13,169 nucleotides of DNA. It comes from CAIWXH01 sp964555675. GTDB taxonomy: Bacteria > Chloroflexota > Chloroflexia > Chloroflexales > Chloroflexaceae. The position numbers and the translations under genes were made by a program. Shown here piece after piece: positions 1 to 8,682 of this stretch (position 1 is its first letter; the number at the start of each line of letters is the position of its first letter). The stretch is taken from positions 1-13,169 of the forward strand of contig CAZKTU010000190.1 of NCBI GenBank assembly GCA_964555675.1, read 5' to 3'. The notes below the pieces were generated by a model, which saw only the letters and a program-made list of their open reading frames with translations, was not told where the DNA came from and searched no databases.

Positions 1-81
1 CCGGCACCAGTGGGCTTGCGGGAGGGCCCGGGAGGGCTTGGCCCTCCCGGATCTACCGGGCACCATCACTATGGTGCCATC
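1..81. repeat. Two hairpins downstream of the solute-binding protein gene
   Basis: Two perfect inverted repeats lie in the first 80 bases. Positions 28-50 form a 10-bp stem (ccgggagggc / gccctcccgg) around a 3-base loop. Positions 59-78 form an 8-bp stem (ggcaccat / atggtgcc) around a 4-base loop, starting three bases after the stop codon of the minus-strand lipoprotein gene. Neither is followed by a T-run on the minus strand, so this is not a classic intrinsic terminator. The first hairpin has the same core as hairpins at 3499-3521 and 8683-8705. In binding-protein operons a hairpin after the first gene can stabilise its mRNA relative to the permease genes. That role is an inference here, because the next gene is off the window. 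Confidence 0.7.
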
Positions 82-1572
82 CTACTGATTCTTGTCATAG
101 ATCGCCTGGCAGGCGGTCTGCGTCTCGGCGATGGCCTCGTCGATGCTGCGGTTGTCGACGACGATGCGCTGGATCATCTTGGGCACCAGGAAGTTGGTCT
201 GGAACTCGGCGAACGAGGCATTGTTCACGTCGGGGAAGCCGGCTGCGGTGCCGTTGAGGGCCAGGTCGAGCAGACCGGCGTGCACCGCGCTCTCGCCGTT
301 ATAGATCGGGAAGGCCTGCTGGTCCTCCAGCACCGGCCCGTAGATCGCATTGGCGAAATACTCCTGCATAAACTCGTCCTCGGCGAGGTAGGTCAGCAGG
401 TCCTTGGCCTCTTCCTTGAAGCGGCTGGTGGCGGGGATGGCGCGGAAGTTGGGGTTCTGGGGCGCCACGCGCATCACCGGGCCGGCGGGCAGGGCCGAGA
501 AGCGGGTCAGGTCGGCCAGCTCGGGGTCGTTGGTGCGCAGGTTGAGGTAGACGCTGCCGGGGTTGGCGATGAAGACGGCCTGGCCCGACTGGTAGGCGGT
601 GTTATCGCCCGCGCCGTCCCAGGTGGTGGCCCCGGGGGGGAAGGCGCCCTCGGCGTAGAGGCCGGTGACCCAGGTCAGGAACTCGCGGGTCTCGGGGCTG
701 TCGATCGTGCAGGTGGTGCCGGCGTCGTCGGCGACGCGGCCGCCCCAGGACTGCATGATCGAGGTCATGAGGTTGCCGTCGCCGACGTTCGAGAGGGCGA
801 AGCCCATGCCGTAGGCCTCGGGCGGGGTCTGGCCGGCCAGGGCCATCTCGCCCAGCTCCTCCCAGGTTGCGGGCGCCTCGGTGAAACCGGCGGCCTCGAG
901 CAGGTCCGAGCGGCGGTTGATCAGGTTGCCCGAGGTGCCGAAGGGGATGCCGTAGCGCTCGCCGCCGAAGTCGGCCGGGTTGTTGGCCGAGTCGGCCGAG
1001 GTGAGCCAGCCCCCGTGGGCCGCGCCGATCTCGTCATAGAGGGCCGAGACGGGCTCGAGGTTGCCGTTGCGGCTGAGCAGCAGCATCAGGTCGCGGCCCA
1101 TATCGAGGGCGTCGGGCATGGTGCCCGCCTCGAGGGCCGCCGAGACGCGCTGCACGGTCTCGTTCTGGTTGATCATCACCACATCGACCTCGATCCCGCG
1201 CTCCTCGCCCCACTGGCGGATGCGCTCCTCGAGCAACGCGTTGGCGTCCTCAGAGAAGATCAGGCCGCCCCAGTAGGTGAAGACGCCCTCGGCGGGCGGC
1301 GGGATGGGCGCCAGGGTGGGCGCGGCGGCGGCGGGTGCGGCGGTGGGCGCCGCTGTGGGCGCCGCGGTGGCGGCGGGGGCCTCTGTGGCGGCGGGGGCGG
1401 CGGTGGGCGCGGGCGCCTCAGTCGCGGCGGCGGCGGGGGCCTCGGTCGGGGCGGGCGGGGAGGTGGGCTGGGCTGCGGGTGGCGCGCCGCCGCAGGCAGC
1501 GAGCGTGGCGCTCGCCAGCAGCAGCAGGGTCGCCAGGAGTCTGTGCCGTCTCCGGGTCAGGGCGTTCCACAT
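82..1572 (-). CDS. ABC transporter solute-binding lipoprotein, family 1 (sugar type)
   Basis: This is a 496-residue extracellular substrate-binding protein of an ABC importer, of the SBP_bac_1 (MalE/UgpB-like) type. An N-terminal basic, hydrophobic signal ends in a lipobox, LAAC, with the lipidated Cys at residue 27. Residues 28-94 are an Ala/Pro/Thr/Glu linker made of imperfect 'TEAPA' and 'PTAA' units, which would hold the binding domain away from the membrane. From residue 97 (FTYWGG) to the end the sequence has the fold typical of carbohydrate-binding proteins, including FEEL-like helix regions, a PATWEEL motif and a late FxxxF/NxxF region. The ATG at 1572 was chosen because AAAGGAG sits 9 bases upstream. 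A start at 1599 would put that site inside the gene. The frame is open to 1827, but that part overlaps the promoter. No permease is visible; downstream genes would lie beyond position 1. The ligand is unknown. Confidence 0.88.
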   Translation of the reverse strand: MWNALTRRRHRLLATLLLLASATLAACGGAPPAAQPTSPPAPTEAPAAAATEAPAPTAAPAATEAPAATAAPTAAPTAAPAAAAPTLAPIPPPAEGVFTYWGGLIFSEDANALLEERIRQWGEERGIEVDVVMINQNETVQRVSAALEAGTMPDALDMGRDLMLLLSRNGNLEPVSALYDEIGAAHGGWLTSADSANNPADFGGERYGIPFGTSGNLINRRSDLLEAAGFTEAPATWEELGEMALAGQTPPEAYGMGFALSNVGDGNLMTSIMQSWGGRVADDAGTTCTIDSPETREFLTWVTGLYAEGAFPPGATTWDGAGDNTAYQSGQAVFIANPGSVYLNLRTNDPELADLTRFSALPAGPVMRVAPQNPNFRAIPATSRFKEEAKDLLTYLAEDEFMQEYFANAIYGPVLEDQQAFPIYNGESAVHAGLLDLALNGTAAGFPDVNNASFAEFQTNFLVPKMIQRIVVDNRSIDEAIAETQTACQAIYDKNQ

Positions 1573-1770
1573 CTTCGTGAGCTCCTTTCCTGAAGCCATC
1601 TGATACTGAACAATGCGCCGGGGCGCATGAGTACCCGTGGAGGCTGGCGTCGGTCGCGGCGACGCCGGCTGCGCGGCGCTGACCGGCCGATCGGGCTGAA
1701 TCGCATATGCGAGGCCCGGCCCGGGTGTGGGGGAGGGAGCATCGGTCGCGCTCCATCGCGCGCTCTTCAC
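1573..1770 (-). promoter_or_regulatory. Long 5' leader of the solute-binding protein gene
   Basis: If the promoter at 1799-1827 is used, the transcript has about 220 untranslated bases before the ATG at 1572. The leader contains an exact 12-bp palindrome, TCGCATATGCGA (1701-1712), a 7-bp stem with a 2-base loop at 1613-1628 (ATGCGCC / GGCGCAT), and a possible GGCGTC/GACGCC stem further upstream. The ribosome-binding site AAAGGAG is unpaired in these simple folds. I do not recognise a known riboswitch. No gene was found in this stretch. Confidence 0.35.
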
Positions 1771-1793
1771 TTGACTGATAGGTGGTCTGACAA
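1771..1793. promoter_or_regulatory. Candidate GntR/FadR-type operator over the transcription start
   Basis: TGGTCTGACAA at 1783-1793 on the plus strand differs at one position from TGGTCNGACCA, the core recognised by Escherichia coli FadR. It also lies inside a wider imperfect palindrome, TTGACTGA - 7 bases - TCTGACAA (1771-1793), with 6 of 8 arm positions matching. The site starts six bases downstream of the -10 box, so a bound repressor would block initiation. The regulator gene lies directly upstream. Its promoter contains a related site at 2642-2652. Confidence 0.45.
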
Positions 1794-1798
1794 TCTGT

Positions 1799-1827
1799 AC
1801 TATACGCAGCGATTCTGGCTCTGTCAA
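1799..1827 (-). promoter_or_regulatory. Sigma70-type promoter for the solute-binding protein gene
   Basis: On the minus strand a perfect -35 box, TTGACA (1827-1822), is followed by exactly 17 bases and a -10 box TATAGT (1804-1799), which matches TATAAT at five of six positions. The predicted start is near 1791-1793. The promoter lies between the regulator stop codon and the lipoprotein gene, so the transporter can be expressed separately from its regulator. Confidence 0.75.
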
Positions 1828-1842
1828 GGGGGCCGCGGCGGG

Positions 1843-2592
1843 CTATTCGGTATAGTAGAGGGTATTGACCAGGCTCGAGAGGGTGCCGGGGCTATTGCTC
1901 AGGCCCTTACGGGTGTGCTCGAGGTGGCTGGCCATAGCCGCGCGGGCGGCCTCGGGGTCGCGGGCCTCGATGGCGCGCACGATGTGCAGATGCTGCTCGG
2001 CGGTGTAGCGGTGGCGCTCGGGGGTCTGGTGGGCGTCGACGGTGTTCTGCTGGCGCCAGATTAGGCCGACCAGCATCTCGATCATAATCTCCATCACCGG
2101 GTTCTGGCTGGCCTGGGCCAGCAGGGTGTGGAAACGGGCATTATTGTCGTAGCTGTAGGTGGCGGCCCGCACGGGCGAGGCCACCTCGGCGAGGGCGGCC
2201 ATCTCGCCGGCCAGGTCGTGCATCGCCCGGATCTGCAGGGGCGTGGCGTGGAGCGCGGCCAGGGCGGCTACGGCCGGCTCGATCAGCAGGCGCGCGTTGA
2301 GCAGATCCTCGAGGCGGGCGTTGGCCCGGTGGAAGGCCAGGGCCAGGGCGTCGATCGCGGGGGCGGTGCGATTGGTGCTGATCACCGCGCCCTGCCCGCT
2401 GCCCGTGGTCACGAGTCCGCGCGCGGCGAGCAGCTTGAGGGCCTCGCGCACGACCGAGCGGCTGACGCCGTAGGTATCCTGGAGGACCCGCTCGGAGGGT
2501 AGCAGGTTGACGTCCGCGAACTCGTTGGCGAGAATGCGCCCCATCAGGTCCTGGGCGATCTTCTCAGGGAGCGCGCTTGTGCGTCGGGCCAT
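1843..2592 (-). CDS. GntR-family transcriptional regulator, FadR/FCD subfamily
   Basis: This is a 249-residue DNA-binding repressor or activator. Residues about 9-75 form the GntR winged helix (LPSERVLQDTYGVSRSVVREAL, then a wing rich in Gly and Thr). Residues about 95-228 form the helical FCD effector domain. The usual metal-binding FCD positions appear as N151 (often Asp), H155, H201 and H223, which suggests a carboxylate ligand held by a metal ion, as in many sugar-acid or organic-acid sensors of this family. The length is normal for FadR-type proteins. The ATG at 2592 has only a weak upstream GAG. The gene lies upstream of the binding-protein gene on the same strand, 270 bases away. This position and the shared candidate operators suggest it controls that transporter and itself. 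The effector cannot be told from sequence. Confidence 0.92.
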   Translation of the reverse strand: MARRTSALPEKIAQDLMGRILANEFADVNLLPSERVLQDTYGVSRSVVREALKLLAARGLVTTGSGQGAVISTNRTAPAIDALALAFHRANARLEDLLNARLLIEPAVAALAALHATPLQIRAMHDLAGEMAALAEVASPVRAATYSYDNNARFHTLLAQASQNPVMEIMIEMLVGLIWRQQNTVDAHQTPERHRYTAEQHLHIVRAIEARDPEAARAAMASHLEHTRKGLSNSPGTLSSLVNTLYYTE

Positions 2593-2628
2593 GGTGGGTG
2601 CTCATTTCTTCGCTTGGTTCGCCCCCTG

Positions 2629-2657
2629 ATTATAGGACAGCCGATCAGACCACACAA
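2629..2657 (-). promoter_or_regulatory. Promoter of the GntR regulator gene
   Basis: On the minus strand a perfect -10 box TATAAT (2634-2629) is preceded by a 17-base spacer and a weak -35 box TTGTGT (2657-2652). The predicted start near 2621 gives a leader of about 30 bases before the ATG at 2592. Confidence 0.6.
2642..2652. promoter_or_regulatory. Candidate FadR-type operator in the regulator's own promoter
   Basis: Read on the minus strand this is TGGTCTGATCG, matching TGGTCNGACCA at 8 of the 10 fixed positions. It fills the spacer between the -35 and -10 boxes, a position suited to autorepression. It shares the 9-mer TCAGACCAC with the site at 1782-1790. One shared 9-mer between two regions of this size is not rare by chance, so the case rests on position and resemblance to the family motif. 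Confidence 0.35.
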
Positions 2658-2695
2658 GCCTGCAAGCCACGATCGCCCGCGCGCCCCCACGCCCG

Positions 2696-2782
2696 GCCGG
2701 TAAACCGGCGGGCTACAGCTACGCAGCCCGCCTGCGCGGGCTGGACAGGCCACGCCGGTGGCCTTCTACGCCGGGGCCGTAG
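2696..2782. repeat. Cluster of four G+C-rich hairpins (REP-like)
   Basis: Within about 90 bases there are four successive stems. They are GCCGGT/ACCGGC (2696-2709, 2-base loop), AGCCCGC/GCGGGCT (2725-2742, 4-base loop), GGCCAC/GTGGCC (2748-2763, 4-base loop) and CTACG/CGTAG (2766-2782). No coding signal is apparent. The cluster lies between the divergent regulator and reductase genes, outside the regulator's core promoter. It looks like a dispersed REP-type element, but only one copy is in the window, so dispersal is inferred. Confidence 0.55.
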
Positions 2783-2854
2783 CCGGGGCGGCCCGCAAGC
2801 TATGGTACTCTTGCACGGCAGCGCCAGGCGTGTTGCCTGCTGATCTACCGAAAG

Positions 2855-3462
2855 ATGAGAGCTATGACTACTGCACCGAGCCCGCCCCCGGCCTTTGTCC
2901 AGTCGCTGCTGATGGGGCTGTTGCGCTCGCCCTTCCACGGTCTGCTCAGCAAGAACCTGTTGCTGATCAGCTTCAGCGGCCGCAAGAGCGGGCGGCGCTA
3001 CGAGATCCCCGTGGCCTATGTGCGCGACGGCGCGGCCATCCTGATCGCCTCGCGGGCGAACTGGTGGAAGAATCTGCGCGGCGGCCAGCCCGTCGAGCTG
3101 CTGCTCCAGGGGCGGCGCGTGGCCGCCGTCGCCGACGTCGCCGAGGACCCGGCCCGGCGCGAGGCCGAGCTGCGCAAGGTGCTGCGCGGCGCCAACCAGG
3201 TGGCCCGCTTCATGGAGGTGACCCTCGACCAGGCCGGCGACCCTGACCCCCGTCAGCTCGCCGCCGCCCTCGAAAAGGGCTGGGTGGTGGTGCGGGTCAC
3301 NNNNNNNNNNNNNNNNNNNNNNNNNNNNNNNNNNNNNNNNNNNNNNNNNNNNNNNNNNNNNNNNNNNNNNNNNNNNNNNNNNNNNNNNNNNNNNNNNNNN
3401 ACCCCCGTCAGCTCGCCGCCGCCCTCGAAAAGGGCTGGGTGGTGGTGCGGGTCACTCTGTGA
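2855..3462 (+). CDS. DUF385 / F420H2-dependent nitroreductase-like protein, split by assembly gap
   Basis: This gene encodes a small flavin-like (deazaflavin, F420) reductase of the PF04075 (Ddn-type) split-barrel family. After removing the N run and one copy of the 55-base overlap, the gene is 453 bases and encodes 150 residues, the usual family length, ending VVVRVTL at a TGA at 3460-3462. Diagnostic motifs are SGRKSGRRYEIPVAY (residues about 41-55), the DGAAILIAS strand and NWWKNLRGGQPVELLLQGRR (69-88). Members of the family use F420H2 to reduce quinones or nitro compounds; the substrate is unknown here. The start is uncertain: ATG at 2855 or at 2864, neither with a strong ribosome-binding site. 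In the window as written, the gap shifts the frame and creates a false long reading frame running to 4612. The gene converges on the aminotransferase gene. Confidence 0.85.
3246..3455. other. Assembly gap between two identical 55-base contig ends
   Basis: Positions 3246-3300, just before the 100 Ns (3301-3400), are identical to 3401-3455 just after them. Exactly 55 bases match. This is expected when two contigs that overlap by the assembler word length are joined with a fixed 100-N spacer. Deleting 155 bases restores the reductase reading frame. Confidence 0.93.
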
Positions 3463-3498
3463 CCGCTCCTGCCCGGTTAGGCTTGCGGTGAGGGGTTA

Positions 3499-3560
3499 CG
3501 GGGAGGGCTTGGCCCTCCCCGGCTCTCCCTTAACCAAACAGCTCGGCTGTTTATCCGAGC
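3499..3560. terminator. Two hairpins between convergent genes
   Basis: The first stem is CGGGGAGGGC / GCCCTCCCCG (3499-3521) with a TTG loop, the same family as at 28-50. The second is AAACAGC / GCTGTTT (3536-3552) with a 3-base loop, flanked by A- and T-rich bases and overlapping the aminotransferase stop codon at 3551-3553. An alternative stem GCTCGG / CCGAGC (3541-3560) competes with it. The position between a plus-strand gene and a minus-strand gene fits a bidirectional terminator. T-runs are short, so termination strength is uncertain. Confidence 0.55.
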
Positions 3561-4546
3561 ACCTTAGTGGCGAAGCCGGCCGGGGTGCTCCAGTGGGCGT
3601 ACTCGGGGCGCCGGCCGCGCACCACCTCGTGGAAGAGCGCGTCGAGCTGCGCGGTGACCGGGCCGACCCCGCCGTCGCCGACCGTGTAGCGGTCCACCGA
3701 GCCGATCGTCAGGATCTCGGCCGCGGTGCCCACCAGGAACAGCTCGTCGGCCACATAGAGCTCGGTGCGGTCGACCGCGCGCTCCACCACGGTGAGGCCC
3801 AGCTCGCGGCGGGCCAGCTCGATCACCGAGGCCCGCGTGATGCTCTCGAGGATCGAGTCGGTGCTGCTCGGGGTCACCAGGACGCCGTCGCGCATGAGCA
3901 TGAGGCAGGCCCCGGGCCCCTCGGCGACCTTGCCGGCGGTGTTGAGGATGATCGCCGTGTCATAGCCGTCGACCCGCGCCTCGGCCATGGCCAGGTTCGA
4001 GTTGCGGTAGTTGGCGACATTCTTCACGCGCGGCGGCATCACATTGTCCGAGATGCGCGTGTAGGACGAGACACAGGCGCTGCGCACCCAGCCCTTGCCC
4101 AGGTGCGACTCGTTGGGCCGGGCGGTGATCGCCATCTCGACCGGGTGGGGCCCGATGCCGACGCCGCTCTCGAAGTTGCCGCCCCCCGCGGGGTAGCAGT
4201 AGGGGAAGATATAGGTGTCGCGGCGAGCCTGTACGGCGCGGACCAGCTCGAGGACGGCGGCGGTCAGCTCCTCGACGCTGTAGGGCGAGGCCTGGCGCAT
4301 GAGCTTCTGCGAGCGGTGCAGGCGGCGCAGGTGGGCGTCGAGCTGCCAGATGTAGAGCTCGCCGTCGTCTTCGTTCCAGTAGGACATAATGCCCTCGAAG
4401 ATCGCGGTGACGCCGCTCCAGAAGCTGGCGGACAGGTGGATGGTCGCGCGCTCCCAGGGGATGACGCTGCCGTTCCACCAGATGAAGGGGGGCATGCTGG
4501 TGTCGAAGTCCGGGGAGAATGTCTGATGGTTGTCGGAGTGGGTCAC
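3551..4546 (-). CDS. Class IV PLP-dependent aminotransferase, BCAT-like, atypical active site
   Basis: This 331-residue fold-type IV aminotransferase resembles IlvE (branched-chain amino acid aminotransferase). The PLP lysine is probably K175 in MPPRVKNVANY. The cofactor glutamate is E209 in KVAEGPG, and the C-terminal GTAAEI motif is at 273-278. Several usual IlvE residues differ. FEGIRAY is FEGIMSY (Arg to Met), the YIRP motif is YIFP (Arg to Phe, residues 112-115), and EGSGENIF is EGPGACLM (Asn to Cys). The fold and reaction class are secure, but the amino-donor substrate may not be a branched-chain amino acid. GTG at 4546 was chosen because AAGGA lies 8-9 bases upstream. A GTG at 4582 would fall on the predicted transcription start. 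The gene is divergent from the MBL-GH3 operon. Confidence 0.85.
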   Translation of the reverse strand: MTHSDNHQTFSPDFDTSMPPFIWWNGSVIPWERATIHLSASFWSGVTAIFEGIMSYWNEDDGELYIWQLDAHLRRLHRSQKLMRQASPYSVEELTAAVLELVRAVQARRDTYIFPYCYPAGGGNFESGVGIGPHPVEMAITARPNESHLGKGWVRSACVSSYTRISDNVMPPRVKNVANYRNSNLAMAEARVDGYDTAIILNTAGKVAEGPGACLMLMRDGVLVTPSSTDSILESITRASVIELARRELGLTVVERAVDRTELYVADELFLVGTAAEILTIGSVDRYTVGDGGVGPVTAQLDALFHEVVRGRRPEYAHWSTPAGFATKVLG

Positions 4547-4571
4547 GAGGCTCTTCCTTTGCAGTCGGCGC

Positions 4572-4594
4572 GGGGAGTACACCCCTTTATTGTA
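4572..4594 (-). promoter_or_regulatory. Candidate -10 box and near-palindrome upstream of the aminotransferase
   Basis: On the minus strand TACAAT (4594-4589) is a good -10 box, but no recognisable -35 box lies 16-18 bases upstream. Just downstream, GGGGAGTACACCCC (4572-4585) is a 14-bp palindrome with one mismatched pair, covering the expected start near 4582. It could be an operator. This is a weak call. Confidence 0.35.
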
Positions 4595-4675
4595 ATGGGG
4601 ATCTGCCCGTAGCGCGCAGCAGCCGCACCCTATGCTACACTACCCCCGCCCCACGTGCGAGCCCGAGGAGGACCC

Positions 4676-5356
4676 ATGCTCACCGTGACCTTCTACGCCC
4701 ACGCCAGCTTCCGCCTCGTCGGCGACGGCCTGGCCGTGGTCACCGACCCCTACACGCCCGGCCCCGCCGGGGCGGGCTTCGACCCGATCGCCGAGCCGGC
4801 CGACCTGGTGCTGATGAGCTCGGCCACCGATCGTTTCCACAGCGACCCCAGCCACGTCGCGGGCGAGCCCCTCGTGGTCAATACGCTCGAGTTGCCGCTT
4901 GAGGGCGCCGAGCGCCGTGGGCTGCACGTGACGCCTTTCCCGACCATGGAGAGTCTGGCCCACGACTTCGGGCGCGACCCCGACGCCAACGCGATGTACC
5001 TCTTCCGGCTCGGCGGGGTCGCGGTGCTGCACATGGGCGACGTGGGCAACCCGCTGACGCCAGCGCAGCTCGCGGCCCTGGCCGGGCGGGTCGACCTCCT
5101 GCTGGCCCTCACCGGGGCCGGGCCGACGATCGCCCTCGACGATCTGGACACAGCGATCCGGGCGATCCGGCCCCGCGTGGTGATCCCGATGCACTACTAC
5201 AGCCCGCGCGGCGTGCTGCATATCCAGCCGGTCGAGGCCTTCACCGCGCGTTACCCCGCGGCCCAGGTGACGCGCGTCGGCGCGCCCAGCCTCACGCTCG
5301 ACCCCGCCGCGCTGCCGAGCGGGCCGCAGATCATGGTGCTCGAGCAGTCGCGTTGA
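4676..5356 (+). CDS. Metallo-beta-lactamase-fold (UlaG-like) protein with degenerate metal motif
   Basis: This 226-residue protein belongs to the beta-lactamase_3/UlaG-like branch of the MBL fold. Conserved framework motifs are present: AHASFRL (residues 8-14), VVTDPYTPG (21-29), HMGDVGN (119-125) and VVIPMHYYSP (168-177). The hallmark THxHxDH metal motif, expected after DLVLM at 43-47, reads instead SSATDRFHSD (48-57), so the first two histidines and the Asp-His pair are not in their normal places. The protein may bind metal differently or may have lost hydrolase activity. The ATG at 4676 follows GAGGAGG at the correct distance. It is the first gene of a plus-strand run, 36 bases before the GH3 gene. 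No signal peptide is seen, so it is probably cytoplasmic. Function is unknown. Confidence 0.8.
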   Translation: MLTVTFYAHASFRLVGDGLAVVTDPYTPGPAGAGFDPIAEPADLVLMSSATDRFHSDPSHVAGEPLVVNTLELPLEGAERRGLHVTPFPTMESLAHDFGRDPDANAMYLFRLGGVAVLHMGDVGNPLTPAQLAALAGRVDLLLALTGAGPTIALDDLDTAIRAIRPRVVIPMHYYSPRGVLHIQPVEAFTARYPAAQVTRVGAPSLTLDPAALPSGPQIMVLEQSR

Positions 5357-5392
5357 GCATGTCCGCACACTACAGCGCCGCAGGAGGCCCCG

Positions 5393-7225
<1,833 letters not shown>

Positions 7226-7243
7226 TTCAGAGATAGAGGACCA

Positions 7244-8071
7244 ATGCAATCGCCACGCTTCGAGCGCCTCTACCCGCCGGCCCTTCCGGCGCACGGGCCC
7301 GCCCACTGGCTGTTATTCGTCGGCGATGATCTGCTCTTGACGGCCGAGGCGGCGCCCGGCCTGGTGGCGGGCGACACCGAGCGACCGCTCGGGCTCGAGG
7401 TCGCCGGCGCGCGTCTGCTGGGCCTGCTCGACGAGCGACCGCTGCTGTTCGCGAGTGTTGAAGGGGCCGACGTGCCCGCGGGGCTGCAGCGACTGGGGCT
7501 GCGCTCGGTGCTCGCCCAGGCCGACGCCGAGCTGGCCGCCCTCGCCGGCTACGCCGCGCAGCTCATACACTGGGAGCGGACGAGTCGCTTCTGCCCGGCC
7601 TGCGGCCAGCCGATGCGCGAGCACGACGGCTGGGGCAAGACGTGCAGCGCCTGCGGGTTCGCGCGCTACCCCCAGGTGAGCCCCGTCGCGATCGTGCTGA
7701 TCTACGACGATGCGGGCCGCCTGCTGCTGACGAGCAAGCCCGGCTGGGGCGCGCGCTATAGCCTGGTGGCCGGCTTCGTCGAGCCCGGCGAGACCGTCGA
7801 GCAGTGCGCGGCCCGCGAGGTGCGCGAGGAGGTCGGGGTTGAGGTCGACGAGGTGCGCTACGTCGGGAGCCAGCCCTGGCCCTTCCCCCACCAACTGATG
7901 CTGGGCTTCACGGCCCGCTACGCCGGCGGCGCGATCAGGGTCGACACCAGCGAGCTGGCCGACGCGCGCTGGTTCACCCGCGACGCCCTTCCCGAGTTGC
8001 CGCCCCGCTTCAGCATCGCCCGCCAGATCCTCGACGCGTGGCTGGCGAAGCCTCTGGGAGCCCTACCATGA
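7244..8071 (+). CDS. nudC: NADH pyrophosphatase, NudC-type Nudix hydrolase
   Basis: This 275-residue enzyme cleaves NAD(H) to NMN(H) and AMP; NudC family members also remove NAD caps from RNA. All family landmarks are visible. An N-terminal NUDIX-like domain covers residues 1 to about 110. A zinc ribbon has C117, C120, C134 and C137 (CPAC ... CSAC). The Nudix box at 177-199 fits GX5EX7REUXEEXGU exactly, with metal-binding E192, E195 and E196. The NudC-specific SQPWPFP motif is at 209-215. The length is typical. The ribosome-binding region AGAGGA precedes the ATG by five bases. The last four bases overlap the start of the next gene (ATGA), so translation is probably coupled. Why it sits with a GH3 enzyme is unclear. 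Confidence 0.95.
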   Translation: MQSPRFERLYPPALPAHGPAHWLLFVGDDLLLTAEAAPGLVAGDTERPLGLEVAGARLLGLLDERPLLFASVEGADVPAGLQRLGLRSVLAQADAELAALAGYAAQLIHWERTSRFCPACGQPMREHDGWGKTCSACGFARYPQVSPVAIVLIYDDAGRLLLTSKPGWGARYSLVAGFVEPGETVEQCAAREVREEVGVEVDEVRYVGSQPWPFPHQLMLGFTARYAGGAIRVDTSELADARWFTRDALPELPPRFSIARQILDAWLAKPLGALP

Positions 8072-8652
8072 TCACACTCTACCTTGGCCTCGTAGGTTTG
8101 CTGGCCTTCCTCGCCGGCGTGATCATCCTCGGCGTGCGGCTGCGCAGGCGCCCATCGAAGGAGCGCGCGGAGGCGTATAGCCGCACGATGCACTTTCTCT
8201 TCTTCGCTGGGCTGGGCGCGCCCTTCATCGTGAGCATCTTCTACCCCGGTCTTTCGAACCTCGACGCTCTGCTCGGCCTTGCGCCGCTCCCCTGGCGGCC
8301 ATTCTTCCTCATCGCGGGCGTCATCCTGGTCGTTCCCGGCCTATACCTCCTCACGGTCTCGAATAAGCTCCTGCGCGCGATGGGCAGCGGCGCGAACGCC
8401 TTTCGCCTGACCCAGCGCATCGTCGAGCTGGACATCTACAAGCGCACAAGAAACCCAATGTCGCTGGGGTACTATCTGGCGACCCTGGGCCTGAGCTTCA
8501 TCACGGGCTCGACGCTCCTGACCCTCTACGTGCTGCTCGGCATCATCCCCGCGCACATCTTCTTCCTGCGCTTCTTCGAGGAGCGCGAGCTCGAGCTGCG
8601 CTTCGGCGAAGCGTACCGCCAGTATCGGCAGAGCGTCCCGTTTCTGATTTGA
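8068..8652 (+). CDS. ICMT/PEMT-like integral membrane methyltransferase
   Basis: This 194-residue membrane protein belongs to the isoprenylcysteine carboxyl methyltransferase/phospholipid methyltransferase superfamily, which transfers a methyl group from S-adenosylmethionine. About five hydrophobic segments are visible, roughly at residues 2-22, 41-60, 77-96, 133-150 and 150-169. The C-terminal signature RNPMSLGYY (128-136), then EERELELRFGEAYRQYRQSVP (171-191), is the cofactor-binding region of the family. Bacterial members rarely have a proven substrate and it is unknown here. The ATG at 8068 was chosen: it overlaps the NudC stop as ATGA and has GGGAG seven bases upstream. It is the last gene of the plus-strand run. 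Its stop is followed by the palindrome at 8683-8705. Confidence 0.85.
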   Translation: MITLYLGLVGLLAFLAGVIILGVRLRRRPSKERAEAYSRTMHFLFFAGLGAPFIVSIFYPGLSNLDALLGLAPLPWRPFFLIAGVILVVPGLYLLTVSNKLLRAMGSGANAFRLTQRIVELDIYKRTRNPMSLGYYLATLGLSFITGSTLLTLYVLLGIIPAHIFFLRFFEERELELRFGEAYRQYRQSVPFLI

Positions 8653-8682
8653 GGCGAGTTGCAGGAAGGCCGGCGGGAGGGC

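Noticed and set aside
10..1593. Long plus-strand open frame opposite the binding-protein gene
   Set aside because: Its translation is Gly/Arg/Val-rich low complexity, it has no recognisable domain, and it mirrors the codon pattern of the real minus-strand gene in high-G+C DNA.
1573..1770. Riboswitch in the binding-protein leader
   Set aside because: Stems are present but I recognise no conserved core of a known riboswitch class, so it is listed only as a structured leader.
3551..4546. Naming the aminotransferase ilvE
   Set aside because: Several substrate-pocket motifs of IlvE are changed, so only the class IV assignment is supported.
2855..4612. Apparent 585-residue fusion protein running through the N gap
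   Set aside because: The gap is a false join. After it the frame is shifted and reads antisense to the aminotransferase. The true protein is 150 residues.
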